From Triglochin maritima (taxonomy: Eukaryota; Streptophyta; Magnoliopsida; Alismatales; Juncaginaceae), in contig OY821777.1 of assembly GCA_963682175.1 (NCBI GenBank), positions 13,536,001 to 13,600,000 on the forward strand: a stretch of DNA of 64,000 bases, given 5' to 3'. The notes under the pieces were generated by a model that saw only the letters and a list, made by a program, of their open reading frames with translations, did no database searches and was not told the DNA's origin. How positions within the stretch are numbered: position 1 is the stretch's first letter; each line of letters starts with the position of its first letter. Below are positions 23,390 to 36,252 of the stretch, piece by piece. A program made the position numbers and the translations under genes.

Positions 23390-23822
23390 CCGAGATACCT
23401 TCGTTGGGGAATGATATAACAAGTCTAGCGTACAAACATAATTGGATAAAATATTCCAATTTGCTCTTCAAGCAGGAAGGTCAAGAGAACAGGGCATATC
23501 CTACTACAGGATAAGATACAAAGGACAGCATAAGGAAACAAGTGAAGCTGATTACAATACTGGGCATATATTTCATTTCAGTTAAGTTTCAAAAAACAAA
23601 ATTTGACCGCATGCTATTTCCCTAATGCAGATTTGTTCATCATTGAACCACAAAAAAAGGATGAAAACAGAAGAGAGAAGAAAAAAAAAGTTTAAAACGA
23701 AGTCTGCTAATACATTGTCTATTTACAAAGACTAATCACATGATAACAAAAATCAAATTCTGGAACTCGTTTTCCATGCATAGGTTGAACAAGTCTAGAC
23801 TTGTGTAATTCCGAGGCAGGTT

Positions 23823-26800
23823 TTATAGTTTTTGATGTACCACAGTTTTTCGCATTATACTTCTCACATCCTCAACAATACGGTAATAATCAAAAAACAG
23901 AGAAGAATGTTCACCATTCAGCCCATCTCTATGATGGCGATTGCTACCAGTCAGGTTGTTGCAGGGGCTCCCTCCAATGACAAGGTCAAAGCCACCAAAT
24001 GAGCCGATCATAGCCTCCAACCTATCCCCAGTCAATTTCTGAACATCATCTATTTCGATTAGATTACCTGTCTGATATGTCTGCTCCCACCAGGCTTTTA
24101 TGATGTTTCTATTGACTTCAGAAATCTCTACAGAAACAACATTGTTCATTTGAATTCCTAGTCTATGAAGAGCCACTTCAGCTCCTCCAATACCCGAGAA
24201 AAGTGATAGAACATTCATTCCATGTGGGAACAAATCTTTCAGAACAGACAGATGATATGCGACTGTGTCAACTTGAAATGAATTGCCTAAAGATTTGTAT
24301 CTGTCAGTCCTGCTTATGCCTCCACCTCGTGTGTGGTCTCTTGGGAAACCCAGTATAAACTCTACCTCCCCTGGTTCCAAGGGAGCTACCTTGTTGATTC
24401 CAACCCAAACGAGATTCCACTTTTTGCATTCTGTGAGAACATAATCTTGTACTGTTTTAGGTGGTGGATCATCACATTCAGCTAGCATCTTTCGTATGCG
24501 TTCAGTTAGTGCGGCACTTCCAACACATGTTTGTAAGCAATTCAACTGTTTCCTAGGATCCCAAGACGGCCACCACTTCTTTGTTGATGGCAGTGCTTCT
24601 TGAACTGTGCGTGGAGGCAGAGGTTGTAAAGGATATCTATTATGGATAGGAAGGTTATGTATATAACCACGCTTCCTATTAGCCGCACAAAAATACTTGG
24701 AATCTACAAATTCCGGCTCGATGTCGTATAAAAAACGTGACATAGTTTCCCAAGTCCCTTTCGGTGAGTGGGCCACATTCTCATAATAAAAGTATGGTGG
24801 TCCAATTGCTGTATCAGAAAGCTTTCTTTCTATAGCATGTCGGTCTTCATTTGGCAGGCCAAAACCAATCATTGGATGAGGAAGTGATATTGGAGCCTCA
24901 TTCTCATAAAATGTTCCATTTTGAAGACTAGCATTGTTCTGCAGTCTTGTCTCTTTTTTCTTCCACTTCTTTTTCTTATCCCCAAAATAATAATTGTCAG
25001 CTTGTTTGTTCTTCCCTCTCCGAGAATCATAGCGTTGACCATGCACACACTAAGAGGATGAAAATGAACATTGTGACATTTAATTTAAATTAATTTTGAA
25101 TATGACATTTAAACAATATTATATAAAGTTGGTCTCGCATAATGGATATCCCTTAACTCATTTGAACTTGAAGCTGGTGAGTTACTTACATGACCCAGTT
25201 TATCAAGGTAATCATCATATTCCTTGGCTACTTTCGCAGCACTAATGGAATCTGCTAGCTCTGAAAGGGAGGCATGAGGACCTACAAATAACCAAGGAAC
25301 ATACAAATGAGATAAAACTTAGAAGGTTGATTTATAGCTCATTCGCCTTTTGGTTTATGAGCAAAGCAAACACAATTAAATGAAAATCAGGGGGCAACAA
25401 AATCCAAATAAAAGATGTTTCAAAAGAGTGAGCCAATCTCCCTGCAATATTTATAGGAAATGGCAACTGAGATAGTAGTCAAAACCATATCCATGTTCAA
25501 CCGATTACTCAAATCTCTAAGAGTGCCCATTGCATTGCATTGCATGATGTCAGTTAGAGAGAAGCACAAGACTTACGCAAGTTTTTAATTTTTGAATTTT
25601 GATATGGTTAGTAAATGTAAACATTCATGAAAGATAAATACACATATACAAATGACATTTTCTGTAAGTGTAATACTTAAGTACCAGAATAAATGTTTAA
25701 TTGAACATGCACACGGGCATTTCCTTAAAGAAAAAACCCATGGTGACCAAAAAAAAATCCCACAATCTATTTCTATATTTAAATGAATGTAGGCAGGAAT
25801 TCGTATTTTGAGGGGATGTCAATGCCACAGATGTGCTCATAGAAATATTTAAAGATGGGTTTTAAGGGTTAAGATAAGCAAGCATGAGAATACTATGTCA
25901 AGAACTAGGAAAATTATTTGATCATAACTGAGAATCTTTGTGAACGATTGCTTGATGGGATGAAGAAGTTTGCCATAACATAACATACATACCGACATAT
26001 ATGTATGCACGTGTAATACAGGGTGGAGTTAGAACAATATCAAAAATATGCTAGTGCACAACAATACAAACAAGAAAACACGGCCCATCTATAATAAGAC
26101 ATTAGTTCAGCATAAAATGGTCTTTGGACCATGGTCCTTTGGTTCTTTATAAAAATTGGATCTCTCTAATCACGACCTTCAGATTTTCCAATATATATTT
26201 GTTTTAGTCCTTTGATCTTTGGTTCCTTAACTTAATAATGTCTCTTGAATTACGGCAACAATCCTAGCCAATTTTTGAAAACCTAACCTTCATCTTCCAA
26301 TGTTTAAAAGCTACAATAATCAACACCTCCTTTAGTAATCTTCATAATCCTTCCGCATTTTGATTGTAACCTATGAAAGATATATAATTAGAAACAACCG
26401 GTCATCATTTTTAACTCCCAATAATCACGTAATTATTATTGTGACTAACCATGTAACTCATGCATAGGCAGCATAGCTCTTTTCTACAAACTCTATCTAT
26501 TCCCCTTCCAAACTCTAAGAACCAGGCCACAAAGCCACCAACACATCCTTAATCTTTCATTAACTCACTGTGCCTTTCAATGTTTTCATAACACCTCAAT
26601 TCAATCATCTAAATACCTTCCTAACATCTCTGTAACTCGTAAAAAACCATCTATTACCTCCAACTCCTATAAATAGGATTATGAATTCATATTATACCTT
26701 TATCACTCCCCAACGCAACCTTCTCTAAACTCACATCTTAGTTTATTATTTGTTCGTTTTTTAAAATGTAAACCTATTGTGTTGTAGTTGATTCTACATT

Positions 26801-29800
26801 GTCAACTCCGCCTATTTTTTAAACTTTAGAAGTTTAGCATATCTTCACTTATTTCCATTAGTATTCCGAGTTTCCATGAAACATTTTCTTTAATTTGGTA
26901 CTTGATGTGTTTATTTCTACTATAAACTTTCAAAATTATGTGTTATGTACATGGTTGCAACGTTATTGATCTTTTCATCAAAATATTGAGTTCTTTTTTA
27001 ACTTTTAACTCAAAAAAGAAACGTCAACAACACAAATCAAATCTCTTTTTTCCCTTTTAATCTTTATTTATGTTGCTTACAAATCAAGCATGTCAATGCG
27101 TCATGGTGAATCTCTATTTGCGCAAAGCACATGGATGTTACTAGTGTTTGATCATTGTCACCCAAATCTTATGCCATTACAAAGGATCTAATATCCGACA
27201 TATGTATAAATATAAATATACGACAATGCTAGAATAAGTTGTAGACATGGGCTATAATGGTATCCTTTAATGCTCCAAAAATCAGACATGGGCTATGGGA
27301 GAATGGAAACAAAAGAAAAAAATGATTTAACTATATCCAAACCTTAAAACCAAACAAATTTCTATATAAAAAAGATGCTTTGGCATTGACAGTCCAAGTT
27401 CAACAAAGCACCAAATAACTGAACATAATGTGGGTATCAAGACCATCTATTTTATGGCAAATAGAAAGACAGTCACGTTTTCTCCAGGCATTATTAGCAA
27501 AGAGGAACAGTGAGGACCTTCCCTTAAGAGTAGATGAGTGGTCCACAATTCTACATGAGATGCGCCAATGAAGCAGTTTTCAATCGTAGGCAGAAAGATA
27601 TAAGCTATAACCCAAAAAAGCTTCTAGGGTTAAAAATCAAAAGTGGATATAAAATTAGAATTTTGTAGTTTAGCATATTTTAAATACCAGATTAACTTAA
27701 ATACATAGAAAGTAAAGACTGAAATATATTTGGTTTATGAAGTAGATGCCATAGTCTAAAATTCCACAATATGAAAAGTTTATAAACTCCACAGCACAAT
27801 TGTTTAACCACCTCGCACATAAGGGTTTGCGTTTTTAAGGGGCAGTTGACCAACCGAATTACAAAGTGGATTTTGATATACAGCAGAACGGTAACCACCT
27901 AGGAAGCACGAACACTTCTGAATGGTCCGAGTCGTAGCCGTGTCGGACACCGACACTCCTCGGACACGCCTTGGACACGTGTCGGACACGCCAGGTGGCG
28001 TGTCCGGGGCAGTTTTAACATTTCGCAGTGGTGGACACTCCTTGGACACTCCTCAGACACGGCTAGGACACTCCTTAGTCTCGATTTTGACTTTTGACTT
28101 TTTTTTCTTCCTCATTTTCGGTACCGGAATGTTTATATAGAGGAGAAGAAGAAGATAAACCATTGGGTTAAGGAAGTTTCAATACAACTATTGAAGTATA
28201 TTATTTTATTGGGTAGTAATCAGTTTGTTACCCTTTAAGAATAGGCCTAATGACTACTTTTGTCATGGACAATGAAGAGGCAACCTGAAGCAACATATAT
28301 TATTTATTATGAACATTTAACATTTATGAGTAATTATTTTTTACAAGTATATTATTTTTTATTTATATATATTATAATTTTTAATTATAATTTTAATGCA
28401 GTGTCCGTGTCCTACTTTTTAGAAAAATGCCATATCCCCGTGTCCGTGTCTGTCTCCGTGCTTCTTAGGTAACCACCTAATAGAAAGAGCTTGTAGACAT
28501 TTTTAAAATGTCTCAGTGTATAAACTCAGTGTTTGAAAAAGACACAAAACTCGATCGTCGTCACCTACTGAGTTGTGAAGAAAATAAGTTTCAGAGACTT
28601 GACTGACTTAAGATAAGCTGAACCACGAAGGTGGTGACATAAATAAATTTCAAACTAGAGTTACAATTGACCACAAACTATTAGAGTTTATACATGGTGA
28701 TCTAATTTAAGATATGATATACATACATTTGGTATTTGTAAATCATCAAAATTTTATTACACCTTATTTTTTGCACCATTCTCAATGAGCCAAAGATTAA
28801 AATGTTTTTTTGGGCATATGGATACTAATGGCCTAAATCAAAATGACTATATAAACCGCCTAAATTATATATACATGTATAGGTGTATACATAAATCAAA
28901 TATAATTAAATCGAATTTACTCAAGACTTCTCAAATTGAGCGTCCAAGCACAAGCTGAATTGTTTAATGATTCAAGAAAAGAAAATGTTCGTTCTCAGTT
29001 TTTTTATAGCTAGATCTCGAACCAAAATTGACAGAACTACGTTGACATAACCGGGATGCAATGATTTTAGTTTGTCGGACAAGAAACATGTTAATAAACT
29101 ACATTGACAACATTTTTTACATGTTTAGACTTTAGAAAAGAGCACAAGGGGCCAAGACATTGTCATACATGACATACAAAGGCACTCAATTATTAAAGTA
29201 GAATACCTCTAATATGCTCCTTTAAAATAAAGAGCAACATGACATTTTTATCTACTATTGAGAATTAAATTCTTGCAAACATTATAATCACTGTTCAGGT
29301 GGGCGGTCGCATATGCGACCACCCGATGCACACCAAATGTGTGTGGTGTGCCTGTGCGACCAGGCAATCACCTAGTCGCATAGGCGACCAGCCTGTCGTT
29401 GTAACAGCTAGTTTTTTTTAATTGTATGACCCCCCCCCCCCCCCCCCCCCCCTCTCCCCTTTTCATTCCTATAAATTTAAATGAAAAAAAAAATCATTAG
29501 TTTGTGAATTATGTGATGGAGTCACTAAGGGTGGTATTGTCCGCCACAAACAACACTTCGCCCACACCCCGGGCAGTAACACACGACATTGTGATACAGT
29601 CGCAGACACTTTAAGAGTCGAAATAGCCTTTTACATGTCCACTACCAATAGAATTCAAATTAATTGAAATGGATGTTTAGATGATTTTGTTGATTTAGGA
29701 GATGATATACCCACGGGCGGGTCGAGTACTGGTTCCTACATGACCCCAACATCCCAACCCCATTTGGCTCCTCGAAAGAGAAGAAGTCAAGTACTTGTGG

Positions 29801-32800
29801 ACCAATGGATCGATTTTGTAGTCATTCTCAAGATATTGACAGGACCCAACAAACCACAATTGAACCACATTTTAAGAAAGAAGACCGTACAACAATTAAT
29901 CAAAATTTGGCTTTTTTTTTTATAGATGTTGAATTCCTTTTAATGTTGTTAATACAACTGAATTTAAGGAAGTCATTGTTGCTACCTCCACATATGGTCC
30001 TAGCCTAAAACTCATCACTTATCACAAAGTTAGTGATGCATACGTTAAAAAAGAAATTGACTATACTACGGGTTTTCTAGATTCATATATGCAAGTTTGG
30101 AAATTATATGGATGCACAATAATGACAGATGCATGGACTTATAGGTCTGGTAGAAGTTTAATCAAGTTTTTAGTAAACACACGCAGCTGACTAGGCACTC
30201 ATAATAATTTTAAAACAATTGTTCTCCTTCGGTGTGTGTCAAACCTCATGGAAGAAAACATACCGCATCTTGAAATGGCAGCAGAAGCCTCATCTTTGGT
30301 GAAACCCATTTTCACCAACGTCAAAAGTGCTTTGTTCTCGGAAAGATCATCCTCAGAACACTGAAACATAAGGTGCATAAACGGAGATGAAATGACATAG
30401 AAAATAATAACAATGGGGAAACAACACATTACTAGAAAAATAATATTCTACCAAATGCTAAAGAAAAAAGGCTTATATAAAATTCTAATAACAAATAAAT
30501 ATATTTGCAAACCACTACCATTACATGTTTAATTCGTTCGTATTTCTTATGAAAAACACTTCAAAAACATTTTGAGATAGGTTACCTCAAGGATATTGTT
30601 TAATTTGGCACCTGATAATTTGGCATCAAAACAGTTCAAATGATTTGGCATAACATTTTTCTGCACAATGGCTTTTGTCAAATTTCTGTTTTATGCACAT
30701 TAAATTCAAAACATTTTGAGATTCTACGTGGTCTTGGAGCATCCACATTCACTTTGCACTGTTAATATATTGTTTAAAATTCTTAATGATAAAAACATTT
30801 TTATTAACGGTGGTATAACATTTGCACAACACCATCTTGGCTCTTTGGCAAATCCTAACCAAAAGGCAGTTTGATTCACTGGTTGGTTGGAGAATGCCTC
30901 ACAAGCTTGATCATGAATGAAGCTACAAAAAAGTTCAATATACACCAGCACTCAGTGCAGCAGAAGAATGGATTCGCATAGACATTGCTAACAAATTCAC
31001 TAAGAATTGCATCTCCCTTACCCTTAAATTATTTTCATTTTATTCTTCTTACTATTACATAAACATATTTATTCTATCCCTCTATTGCGAAAATCAAATT
31101 ACAACTACACCAAAAGAAAATAACTTTACAAGTACCCTCTCAAGCCTGAGTGCAGATCTTCCTTCCACAGGTTTACACATCATGTTTACAAACATATTTT
31201 ATGTACATCATTTATTTCATTCCTCGGTATGTATTTTATATTATTATGTGACTTCAGCTCAGAACTAATTAATCAAATATAGTTGTTGCACGGGGATGAT
31301 ATTTGATTTTCGGTCTATGGTCATACACAGAAATCTAAGGTATAACAATGCAGAGAAAACAAACTCCAAGGTTCCAATCACTGTTAATAAAAGAGACTAC
31401 GAGATCTTAAAATTATGCATAAAACCATAGATTTTTATCTTCCAGTGACTCAGACAACAAGCATTGAGTAAAAAACATACCTCATCACTGAAACTGCCAA
31501 CGTCAGATAAATCCGAATCATGGCTAAGCTGGCTGAATTCATTCACGGAAGCATCTTTCTCAATTGCCTGTGGAATTCAGAAGTTGAAACAACATCAACA
31601 ACTAACTGTTGATTTAGACAGTAAAATAAAAATAGAGAACAAAACCAGGGATGAGTTACATTATAATACACTGAACCATCTGTCATACTTTCTTGTTTAT
31701 AAGATGAAATAAGAGTGAAATACAATCTAAGATGAGTAAAGTTGCAGAACAAAAACATTAAATATGTGAACAAGTTTTGTGGTTCCAGTTGTACTTCTAA
31801 ACCACGTTAAGAAAGTAACTCGAGGTATGAAAGAGAAAAGTAAGAAAAGGGTGTTTAAAATTGAACAGAAACCAGCAATTCAAATTATTATAACAGGGTA
31901 TCCAACTCAAAACCAATTGGCAATGAGTAGAGGGACCCCTCAACTTATATGTCCAGGAGAGATTTCACATTTAAGCGATGTGGAACTATCTCTAACACTC
32001 CCCCGCACGCGTAACCGGTATCACGCGTGAGGGTGAAGTGTCAAGCCGACCGTTGGACCTTAACCAGGCTCTGATACCATATTAGAACAGGGTATCCAAC
32101 TCAAAACCAATTGGCAATGAGTAGAGGAACCCCTCAACTTATATGTCCAGGAGAGATTCCACATTTAAGCGATGTGGGACTAACACAAATGTATGAAATA
32201 AGAAGATACACTGAATTTCTCTATATCAACTGTGAATTCAGAACAGAATGCAAAATCACTCGGAACTAGAAGACAGGAACCAATGAATATAGTTGCAACA
32301 TATGTATACGTGCACATAAAGGTCAGCATTACAGTAAACTAGGAGCACCTTAAGTTATCTCATTGAGCATATGAAAGGTTCAAGAATCATTATTATAGTC
32401 TATAGTATGAATAAAGCCTCTGAAATTTGATTCTGTTGGTTAAATGCCCAAAATAATTGGGCCAGGCGGGAATCATTGCAGTAAGCTTCTGAAACATTTT
32501 ATCAATCATTTATCTTCAACATTAGAGAACAAAGAAAATACATGAACAAAAATACTCTAATCGCACTTCTTTAGCAATTCAGCTAAAATTTGGAATGTGA
32601 TAAAGCTAACAAAAAATGAAGCCAGAGTAGTAGTTAGCCACTAATGAGTAGTCTGCTTAAACCTGAAACAGATAAAGATGCTACAAAATTTGCAATATAC
32701 AGAGTATTTACCAAACAGTTGCAGTGTGGATCACCGAAAGAAAATAAAAGGTACTAAAAAGATGATTAGCGAGATACAACTATAAACATGTAACAAAAAG

Positions 32801-35800
32801 CAAGTGAAACATTTTGGCAATTGATACATAGAAAAGAACAGAATGAGAGGCAAACACACATACAGAATAATTCAGAAGGGTTTCCAGTATTGCATTCTCG
32901 TTGTCTTCGCCTACAGTAATCAGAGCAATTGCAGAACATAAAATTAAAACCAACATTGGCAAGGATCAACTGCCTCAAATAAATAAATTTAGATGAAACA
33001 AAATATGTAGGATACTAAGATATACTAGTTGCTGCGTGCTAAAAAGAACACACCATTTTCCTTGATTGCCTTGATCACCAGATTCTCATGAAAGCCCATT
33101 GTCATGTACCGTGAGATCATGTTTGGACGTGATGGTCCAGCCTCACATGCCTATAGATTTTAAGTGAGACAAGAAATTGTTAGTAGGTAAAAATAAAAGG
33201 TTCTCAAAATACCGAAAAGAAAGGGTTGTCTTGAATGACTGAGATGATCCTATTAAAAATGAAATGAAAGGTATTAATAATTACACTAGCTATTTTGACA
33301 TCATTATGAAAGGAAGTGTTCTTAACTATGATTAGTCGGTGAAAAAATGCAGAAATAAACAAGCGGGAAGTTCTACAATCACCGGGACAGCACGGATGTT
33401 GCTTCAAATCTTTAGACAACATAAAACAAAGCCATGCCAATCCTCATGTACAGGCACAAAAGACCAAAAAATGTCCATAAGTTACGAGAAAACCCTTGGG
33501 AAGAGCAACTCAAGACTTAAATTAAAAGCACATGAGTGTTTACAAACTTCTGCCTTCATCCCAACAAATCGTCTTTCAGGTCCGGGTTGGCTATCTGAGG
33601 GCAAACTAATTTGTTCGACTTCATATAATTTGCTGGCTTCTAGCATTATTCCACTTAATTGCACGACATCACTAGACCAATTGCATTGATTAACCAAAAA
33701 TAGAACTTAACAAAACCAAGTGGGAACACAAGACATAATAAATTAAAGACTCAAAGTATTGCTTAAAAGTTGAGCAACCATTTCTGGTTCTTGTTAAGCG
33801 TAAAGATCAGCATGTGTATCAACAATTCAACACAATGACTGGTAAAGTGCATCCCATTGCCACTCTTGGCACCATTGCCCTAGACCTGCCAACCACTGGA
33901 CCTCCAATCACCGATACACTGCACTTTTACAACAGTACAGAATCCTAATTGTGAAATTTTCCTAGGTATGCCCTTGGGCTCAATTTAATCGTTGAGGAAG
34001 CTGAACACACTCCGAAAAACGAGAGGACATTGCAAACAAAGAATTGAGAATCAGTATAACTCTCAAGCAACACGATACACTTGCAACAATACAAAAATTA
34101 CAAAACAAAATCATAAACTGTTCCAACTTCGCTCCTTGAGCTCAACTTTGCGAATATTTGGTTGGTCCACCACATCTACAAAACCTAAGGACTTAAGGTA
34201 GTGGATAGCAATTCAATTCTATTATAAATTTATAATGTTGCAAACTTGCATTTAAGTAGCACAATTGCATTTAGCAATTCAACTTGCTGGTCCTGCCTCA
34301 CATGCCTCAGGATTTTAATTAGCATAAGACGTTATAAATAAGTGATAATACAATGTCCTTAAAATATGGCAAAGAAAGAGTTAGTCTTAAATGGTGTAAG
34401 ATTTCCGTACCATTGGTCAACCGTCGACATGATTAACCCTGATAATTAGGATAATGATTACCAAAGATAATGTTCTTGTCAAGTCACTAGGCCAACAAAT
34501 TAAAATGGCATAAAAGAACATGAACAAAATCGTATTGTCACCCACTCAGTACAGCAGATTTAGTCCCCAATCCGATACACCATAAAACAAGGCCATGCTA
34601 GTTCTCAACTTCTCATTTAAGAACACAAAAGACTAAAACTTGAAAGTCATATCCCACTCTGAAAGTATGAGTCCAAACATGGAAAGAAGACCTGATACAG
34701 ACCTGAACTGAAAGCACTTAATTGTTCTCAAATTCTGTTGTCATCCATTTAAATAACATTTGGATTTGCTCTGTCCAAGTACAAATTAATTTGTTGGAAT
34801 CTGCTGATCTCTAGAATGGATTCAATGCCGTTTGTGTAACGTCCCGTCCCCGAACCTGCATCGAGCCCGAGTCCGGTCCGTCAGAGTCGACTGGCCCACA
34901 ACACTCTCCCTTAATTTTGCCACAAAAGCTTAAGCATGTTGGGTGGTGTAGTAGTAAACTCATGTCATCACTATATCCCACAATACTAATTATATTAGCC
35001 GATGTGGGACTAAACACTTTGGGATATTACAATTTGTATGATCTTACACTAACTATATTGACAAACCACAAAGTAGACTTTAAGGAACCAAGTTGAAACA
35101 ATACAATAGTTGAGCATCCATTCTTGATGCTTGTTTAGCTTGTTAATCACCCAATACAACACTTTCCATCAACACAACTCAGGGAAATATGCATCAACCT
35201 CCGAGCAACGCCAGCCTCTCTGCACCTTTTGGGCATTTCGTACCACCAACACACCATACTTTTATGAAAAAACAAAACCTAAACTGCAAATTCTTCTTCA
35301 TCATCTCAACAAACTTCAAGAAAAAGACGAAATTACAAATCGAGAAAATTGAGTATCAAAATATCTCCCTAAAAACACCACAAACAGTAGATTTTTGGTC
35401 TTAAAATAACCTAGTCGAGAATCGAGTCCCAGCATCATGAATTAGATGTTAATATTTAATTAAAATAATAAATGCTATTAAAAGAAAAACACCACCACAA
35501 ACACACTCACATACGTGAACGCACAGACACAAAATCCTCACCACTTTGCCACTCAGAGCTTGACTTAATAATTTCCTTAAGGTTCTGTTTGGTTGCGTCA
35601 CTTCAACCTGAAATTTCACTTGAACATGTAATTTCAAAATGTCACATTTGCCGAATACCATGTTTGGTTGAGATTGTGCTAGGATTCGCAAATCCTTCGT
35701 GACATTTTGAAATTTCACCTCTATACAAATTTTGTCAATACCAAATTCCATGCTGACAAGTGGAATTTTGAAATTCCATACAAGTTTTTTAAACTTTAGA

Positions 35801-36252
35801 CATTCAAATTAATAGAAAATATTGTTGTTATGTTCCGAATATGATTTATACCCAGTTTTATGTTTTTATGGTTGATTTAATTCCAAATTCGGAAATAAAT
35901 TAAAATATCATATAATTTTTTTGTTGTCATTTTAAAGTAACAAGCTTGTCCAAACATGGTAAATACAAATCATGTCATTTGTAAAACCTGAAATTTGTAA
36001 ATCTCATCAATTGCAAATTCCACGGAACTTGCAAATATCGCATCCAAACACAACCTGAGTTAAAACGAAGATTACGAATAAAACAACAGATTTGACCTGA
36101 CTAGGCAAGCCAACACAGACCTCCCCCTCCTCATCACTCCCCCAATCGAACTCGTCTTCGCTCCCGCCACTGGAAACCTACAAAAACCAACTCCAATACT
36201 TTAAAACACCAAACCAACACCCACATTGTTAACAAAACATCAACATTACCAT
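23823..36252 (-). CDS. DRM2: DRM2-like de novo DNA methyltransferase, copy B
   Basis: Eight exons keep phase: 36252-36250 (ATG alone, inferred), 36177-36097, 33150-33054, 32910-32864, 31567-31481, 30360-30264, 25281-25190 and 25049-23823, giving about 576 codons (Arabidopsis DRM2 is 626). The N-terminus is acidic (EDEFDWGSDEEGE). UBA-type segments follow (MTMGFHENLVIKAIKENG; MGFTKDEASAAISRCG). The catalytic part has the rearranged DRM order: FPRDHTRGGG and SLGNSFQVDTVAYHL before FSGIGG and GGSPCNNLTG, whose Cys is the nucleophile. The family acts in the nucleus, adding methyl groups to cytosine at loci marked by 24-nt small RNAs. Introns reach 5 kb and hold several transposons. The normal donor after exon 7 is mutated (see 25157). 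No internal stop was seen. Tandem paralogue of copy A, same strand. Confidence 0.88.
25157..25190 (-). other. Shifted splice donor in DRM copy B
   Basis: Copy A ends this exon with GAG|GTAGCAG (6234). The aligned site in copy B reads GAG|TTAAGG at 25157, losing the obligatory G of GT. A consensus donor CAT|GTAAGT lies 33 nt upstream (exon end 25190) and keeps phase 0, removing 11 codons of linker. Use of this donor is inferred. Confidence 0.65.
25282..27890 (-). other. Large intron of DRM copy B, first part
   Basis: AT-rich sequence without recognisable exon or bounded repeat; short frames are not conserved in copy A. Together with the hAT MITE and hAT remnant it makes one intron of about 5 kb. 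Confidence 0.55.
27899..28468. mobile_element. hAT-type MITE with GTGTCGGACAC repeats
   Basis: Ends CTAGGAAGCACG and CGTGCTTCTTAG are inverted repeats, flanked by the perfect 8 bp duplication GTAACCAC (27891-27898, 28469-28476), diagnostic of hAT insertion. The left subterminal part repeats the palindrome GTGTCGGACAC and relatives; the right end has CCGTGTCCGTGTC. Non-coding, 570 bp, inside a DRM copy B intron. Confidence 0.9.
28477..29285 (-). other. Intron sequence of DRM copy B, middle part
   Basis: AT-rich, with no recognisable exon, RNA gene or repeat border. Confidence 0.5.
29286..30195 (+). pseudogene. hAT transposase remnant (BED and DUF659 parts)
   Basis: The left part has palindromes such as GGTCGCATATGCGACC, typical subterminal hAT repeats. 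A BED-like finger is readable near 29500-29600 (CDGVTKGGIVRHKQH), then DUF659-like sequence near 30000-30180 (HKVSDAYVKKEIDYT, CTIMTDAWTYRSGRS). The frame changes repeatedly and the C-terminal half is absent. It lies on the strand opposite to DRM copy B, in its largest intron. Confidence 0.78.
29430..29452. repeat. Poly-C run within hAT remnant
   Basis: 23 consecutive C followed by CT-rich sequence, between the hAT subterminal palindromes and the BED finger. Confidence 0.9.
31886..32185 (-). mobile_element. TRIM (miniature LTR retrotransposon) in DRM copy B intron
   Basis: Direct repeats of 112 bp (31886-31997) and 106 bp (32080-32185) enclose 82 bp. On the minus strand the element begins TGTTAGTCCCACATCG. 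The internal part has TGGTATCAGAGCCTGG (32064-32079), an initiator tRNA-Met primer site, and a purine tract GGGGGAG (about 32000) next to the other LTR. The 5 bp duplication CAAAT (31881-31885, 32186-32190) is perfect. Too small to encode proteins; it depends on other elements. Confidence 0.92.
33141..35130 (-). repeat. Local tandem duplication including a vestigial UBA exon edge
   Basis: The block from about 33141 (the first-UBA exon and its upstream intron) resembles the block from about 34295, an offset of roughly 1.15 kb. Shared words include CCTCACATGCCT, ACAAAACCAAGCC-like phrases and a common 3' part near 33770/35100. On the minus strand 34306 reads GCATGTGAGGCAGGACCAGC, nearly the first 20 nt of the exon at 33150, so a dead exon fragment sits in the intron. 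The second copy later received a solo TRIM LTR. Confidence 0.65.
34835..35031. mobile_element. Solo TRIM LTR
   Basis: 197 bp starting TGTAACGTCCCGTCCCCGAA and ending GGGATATTACA, flanked by GTTTG and ATTTG (5 bp with one mismatch). It matches the LTRs of the complete TRIM at 48572-49100. Confidence 0.82.
35581..36056. mobile_element. MITE-like element near the DRM copy B start
   Basis: Imperfect terminal inverted repeats GGTTCTGTTTGGTTGCG and CGCATCCAAACACAACC bound 476 bp of AT-rich non-coding DNA containing further inverted words (TGAAATTTCACTTG and its relatives). The target duplication is unclear. The ends resemble those of many plant hAT or Harbinger MITEs. Confidence 0.6.

Noticed and set aside
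34905..34955. 5S rRNA-like word in the TRIM LTR, as in Cassandra elements
   Set aside because: CTTAAGCATGTTGGG resembles the 5S internal promoter only loosely, and the copy at 48572-49100 matches even less well.
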